From assembly GCA_934615645.1 (NCBI GenBank), contig CAKTTR010000014.1, forward strand, positions 1-34,894: a stretch of 34,894 bases of DNA, given 5' to 3'. The translations under genes and the position numbers were made by a program. This document shows, piece by piece, positions 32,642-34,894 of this stretch. How positions within the stretch are numbered: position 1 is the stretch's first letter; the number at the start of each line of letters is the position of its first letter. The stretch is from an uncultured Oscillospiraceae bacterium. GTDB taxonomy: Bacteria; Bacillota; Clostridia; Oscillospirales; Oscillospiraceae. Under the pieces are notes generated by a model. That model saw only the letters and a list, made by a program, of their open reading frames with translations. It did not search any database and had not been told where the DNA came from.

Positions 32642-33115
32642 ATGCTGTATCTTGGATTGGGGCTGTTTGCCGTCTGCGTGATCGCGCTGGATCAGGTCGT
32701 GAAGTATCTGGTCGTGGCGCATATCAGCCTGGGCGGCATTGTGCCGGTGCTGGATGGTGTGCTGCATCTGACCTATGTGCAGAATACCGGCGCGTCGTTT
32801 TCCATGCTGGCGGGGAGCCGCTGGCTGTTTGTCGGCGTTTTGGTCGTCTTTACCGCGATCCTGGCGGTGCTGCTGTGGAAAAAGATGCTCACAAAGAGGT
32901 TCGAGCTCTGGTGCCTGGCGGCCGTCTGGGCCGGGGGTGTCGGCAACGCCATCGACCGGGTCGTCCATGGCTATGTGGTCGATATGTTTGAAGTAGAATT
33001 TATCAATTTTGCGGTGTTCAATGTGGCGGATATTTTTATTGTCTGCGGCTGCATCGGTTTATTTATCTATCTGCTGCTGTTTGACCGCAGCCGCAAAAAA
33101 GGAGAGGCCGCATGA
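32642..33115 (+). CDS. lspA: Lipoprotein signal peptidase (signal peptidase II)
   Basis: A 157-residue integral membrane aspartyl protease with four helices. The family blocks are DQVVKYL near residue 17, VQNTGASFSML, GGVGNAIDRVVHGYVVDM and FNVADIFI; the catalytic dyad is Asp114 and Asp130. It cleaves prolipoprotein signal peptides after lipidation. AAAAGGAG lies about 9 nt upstream. Its stop overlaps rluD by 4 bp, the common lspA-rluD pairing of Firmicutes. Confidence 0.97.
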   Translation: MLYLGLGLFAVCVIALDQVVKYLVVAHISLGGIVPVLDGVLHLTYVQNTGASFSMLAGSRWLFVGVLVVFTAILAVLLWKKMLTKRFELWCLAAVWAGGVGNAIDRVVHGYVVDMFEVEFINFAVFNVADIFIVCGCIGLFIYLLLFDRSRKKGEAA

Positions 33116-34026
33116 TTCTGCACTGCGAAACCGCAGGCGTCCGGCTGGATGTTTTTCTGACCCAGGCGCTGGAGGGGGTGACCCGCAGCGCAGCGCAGCG
33201 CTTGCTGGAGGGCGGCCACGTCACAAAAGATGGGCAGCCTGTCAAGAAAAATCAAAAGACGGAAGCCGGGGCGGATTATACCGTCGAGATCCCCGAAGCC
33301 CAGCCCATCGCGCTGCAGCCGGAGAAGATCGACCTGGAGATCGCCTATGAGGACAGCGATGTCGTCGTCATCAATAAGCCGAAGGGCATGGTCGTGCACC
33401 CAGCGGCTGGGCATTGGTCAGGGACGCTGGTCAATGCGCTGCTGTATCACTGCGGCGATTCCCTCTCAGGCATCAATGGGCAGCTGCGGCCCGGCATCGT
33501 GCATCGGATTGATAAAGACACCTCCGGCCTGCTGCTGGTGGCGAAAAATGATTTTGCCCATCAAAAACTAGCGGCCCAATTGGCGGATCATACCATGCAC
33601 CGGACCTATGTCTGCCTGGTCTGCGGCAATATTCGGGACGATAGCGGCGTCATCGACGCGCCCATCGCCCGGCATCCGCAGGACCGGAAAAAAATGGCCG
33701 TCTGCCCGGATGGCAAGCGTGCCGTCACGCATTTTCAGGTGCTGGCCCGTTACCCGGGCTATACCTATGTGCAGTGCCGTCTGGAAACAGGGCGCACCCA
33801 TCAGATCCGGGTCCATCTGGCCTGGAAGAATCACCCGATTCTCGGCGATACGGTCTATGGGCACAAGAAGCCGGAGCTTGGCCAGAGCAGCCAGTGCCTC
33901 CATGCCCAGGCGTTGACCTTCCTGCATCCCCGCACCGGCCAGCCGGTCACAGTGACCTGTGATCTGCCGCCGTATTTTACAGAAGTCTTGGAAAAATTAA
34001 AGCGGATGCAGCAAATTGCGCCTTGA
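33112..34026 (+). CDS. rluD: Pseudouridine synthase, RluD family
   Basis: A 304-residue enzyme with an N-terminal S4 domain (residues about 10-60) and the RluA-type catalytic domain. The active-site motif is HRIDKDTSGLLLVAK with Asp134; further motifs are INKPKGMVVHP and ETGRTHQIRVHL. In E. coli RluD modifies helix 69 of 23S rRNA, the same region as the RlmH target. The gene is coupled to lspA by a 4-bp overlap. The -35 of the next promoter overlaps its stop codon. Confidence 0.95.
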   Translation: MILHCETAGVRLDVFLTQALEGVTRSAAQRLLEGGHVTKDGQPVKKNQKTEAGADYTVEIPEAQPIALQPEKIDLEIAYEDSDVVVINKPKGMVVHPAAGHWSGTLVNALLYHCGDSLSGINGQLRPGIVHRIDKDTSGLLLVAKNDFAHQKLAAQLADHTMHRTYVCLVCGNIRDDSGVIDAPIARHPQDRKKMAVCPDGKRAVTHFQVLARYPGYTYVQCRLETGRTHQIRVHLAWKNHPILGDTVYGHKKPELGQSSQCLHAQALTFLHPRTGQPVTVTCDLPPYFTEVLEKLKRMQQIAP

Positions 34027-34080
34027 CAAGCGCACGGGAATCCACTATAATGCGGTTGTTCCAATGGAGCAACCGCATTA
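34023..34080 (+). promoter_or_regulatory. Consensus promoter for thiT with overlapping inverted repeat
   Basis: -35 TTGACA (34023-34028) and -10 TATAAT (34046-34051) with 17 bp between them are a perfect consensus match. TAATGCGGTTG (34048-34058) and CAACCGCATTA (34070-34080) form a perfect 11-bp inverted repeat with an 11-bp spacer, covering the -10 and the start site. Because the left arm lies before the expected start, it looks like a DNA operator more than an RNA hairpin. Confidence 0.78.
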
Positions 34081-34084
34081 CAAG

Positions 34085-34190
34085 CAGTCTTCGGGGGGCC
34101 GGGCGTATCCGGCTGAGAGTGAGCAAGATCGTGCTCTGACCCGCGAACCTGATACGGATCATGCCGTCGTAGGGAAAGATGCAGGCCGAT
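34085..34190 (+). ncRNA. TPP riboswitch (THI element)
   Basis: The conserved TPP-aptamer blocks are present in order: GGGGGGCC, CTGAGAGTGAG, TCTGACCCG, GAACCTGATACGGATCATGCC, and CGTAGGGAAA near 34168-34177. It binds thiamine pyrophosphate and should repress the transporter downstream. The expression platform is the terminator at 34200-34235. Confidence 0.95.
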
Positions 34191-34199
34191 TCTAAACCA

Positions 34200-34235
34200 G
34201 CGCATTGCAATCTTTCTGGTTGCAGTGCGTTTTTT
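34200..34235 (+). terminator. Riboswitch expression-platform terminator
   Basis: CGCATTGCAA (34201-34210) pairs with TTGCAGTGCG (34220-34229), one G-U pair, 9-nt loop, then six T residues. It stands between the TPP aptamer and the thiT Shine-Dalgarno, so TPP binding would stop transcription early. Confidence 0.85.
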
Positions 34236-34268
34236 CATTGGAAAGAAAAAGAATCGGAGGTATTTGTA

Positions 34269-34847
34269 ATGGAAAAGAAAAAGAAATCCCGTGTTGCGCT
34301 GCGGGCACTGTGCGAAGGCGCGCTGATGGTCGCGCTGGCGCAGATTTTGAGCTACCTGAAGCTGTGGGAGCTCCCCCAGGGTGGCTCGGTCACGATCGGC
34401 ATGTTCCCCATCTTCCTGTTCTGCATCCGCTGGGGTTTTGGACCGGGCATGTTGGCATCCGTCGTGTTCTCCGTGCTGCAGCTGGTGCTGGACGGCGCGT
34501 ATGCGTATAGCTGGCAGTCCATGCTGGGCGACTATATCGTGGCCTTCAGTGTCCTAGGCGTCGCTGGGCTTTTTGCCCGGATGAAGGGTGGCTTTTTCCT
34601 GGGCAGCACCGTCGGCTGCGTTGCGCGGTTCCTGGTCCATTGGATCGTCGGCGCGACGGTTTGGGCGGAATATATGCCGGATCGCTTCTTTGGCATGACG
34701 ATGACATCCCCGTGGTTCTACTCCGCACTGTACAATGGCAGCTTTATGCTGCTGGACCTGGTGATGATCCTGGTCATCGGCGCGCTGCTCTATAAACCTA
34801 TGGGCAAGCATATGACCTGTCAACTGCCCAAAAAGCAAAAAGCGTAA
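34269..34847 (+). CDS. thiT: Thiamine transporter ThiT (ECF S-component)
   Basis: A 192-residue membrane protein with about six helices. The ThiT block GSVTIGMFPIFLFCIRWGFG lies at about residues 38-57, and aromatic-rich stretches (AYAYSWQSMLGDY, WFYSALYNGSFML) correspond to the thiamine site. It binds thiamine outside and works with the shared ECF module (EcfA, EcfA', EcfT), which is not in the window. GGAGG lies about 8 nt before the ATG at 34269; a longer in-frame start at 34179 is inside the riboswitch. TPP control through the upstream riboswitch supports the function. Confidence 0.95.
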   Translation: MEKKKKSRVALRALCEGALMVALAQILSYLKLWELPQGGSVTIGMFPIFLFCIRWGFGPGMLASVVFSVLQLVLDGAYAYSWQSMLGDYIVAFSVLGVAGLFARMKGGFFLGSTVGCVARFLVHWIVGATVWAEYMPDRFFGMTMTSPWFYSALYNGSFMLLDLVMILVIGALLYKPMGKHMTCQLPKKQKA

Positions 34848-34850
34848 AGA

Positions 34851-34879
34851 AAAACCGTACCGCGCAGCGGTACGGTTTT
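34851..34879 (+). terminator. Terminator after thiT
   Basis: AAAACCGTACCGC (34851-34863) pairs with GCGGTACGGTTTT (34867-34879) across a 3-nt loop, directly after the thiT stop. Confidence 0.92.
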
Positions 34880-34894
34880 GAGAGCGTGTCAAAA

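Noticed and set aside
34048..34080. Rho-independent terminator of rluD
   Set aside because: The inverted repeat has no T tract after it and overlaps a consensus -10 box, so an operator is more likely.
1..34894. CRISPR arrays, tRNA or rRNA genes, insertion sequences, prophage
   Set aside because: No regularly spaced repeats, cloverleaf-like segments, transposase motifs or phage proteins were seen on either strand.

Overview
The window is about 35 kb of a G+C-rich Firmicutes chromosome spanning the replication origin. The best guess is a gut-type Clostridia of the Oscillospiraceae/Ruminococcaceae kind. This rests on the gene order dnaA-dnaN-S4 protein-recF-remB-gyrB-gyrA, Bacillus-type parS sites, a two-gene SufC/SufB iron-sulfur system, a TPP-controlled ThiT transporter, QueH, and strong Shine-Dalgarno sites throughout. 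No IS element, prophage, CRISPR array, tRNA or rRNA gene was seen.

Left part (1-9.4 kb): an incomplete rlmD on the minus strand; a radical SAM activase-like gene; lexA; then a tightly coupled run parA-parB-(membrane coiled-coil protein)-serS-mscL. Two perfect 16-bp parS sites lie beside parAB. One is in the rlmD leader and the other is the core of a 36-bp palindrome that also looks like the lexA terminator. A small unknown gene follows, then a minus-strand pair: ung and a membrane/zinc-ribbon protein ending in two L7/L12-C-terminal-like domains.

Accessory catabolic block (9.4-17.1 kb): a monomethylamine-methyltransferase (MtmB)-family protein with no amber codon (Met at the position expected for pyrrolysine), an NCS2 purine/pyrimidine-type permease, a complete three-subunit molybdenum hydroxylase (2Fe-2S, FAD, Mo) and a convergent IclR-type regulator. 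The set reads like uptake, hydroxylation and possibly corrinoid-dependent demethylation of an N-methylated purine or similar heterocycle. This is the most likely undescribed system in the window, but the substrate is inference.

Origin region (17.2-30.1 kb): minus-strand rlmH-tatD and sufC-sufB lead up to dnaA. The 244-bp dnaA-dnaN gap contains DnaA boxes, a DnaA-trio-like tract (GTACTACTA twice) and an AT-rich stretch, so it is the likely oriC. Downstream, dnaN-rlbA-recF-remB-gyrB-gyrA and a HAD phosphatase form one co-directional, partly overlapping block.

Right part (30.1-34.9 kb): a minus-strand queH-xpaC-like-gph operon diverges from lspA-rluD. A consensus promoter whose -10 is covered by an inverted repeat then leads into a TPP riboswitch with its own terminator and the thiamine transporter gene thiT. 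Sequence reading was done by eye, so family assignments rest on motifs and recalled homologues and not on database searches.
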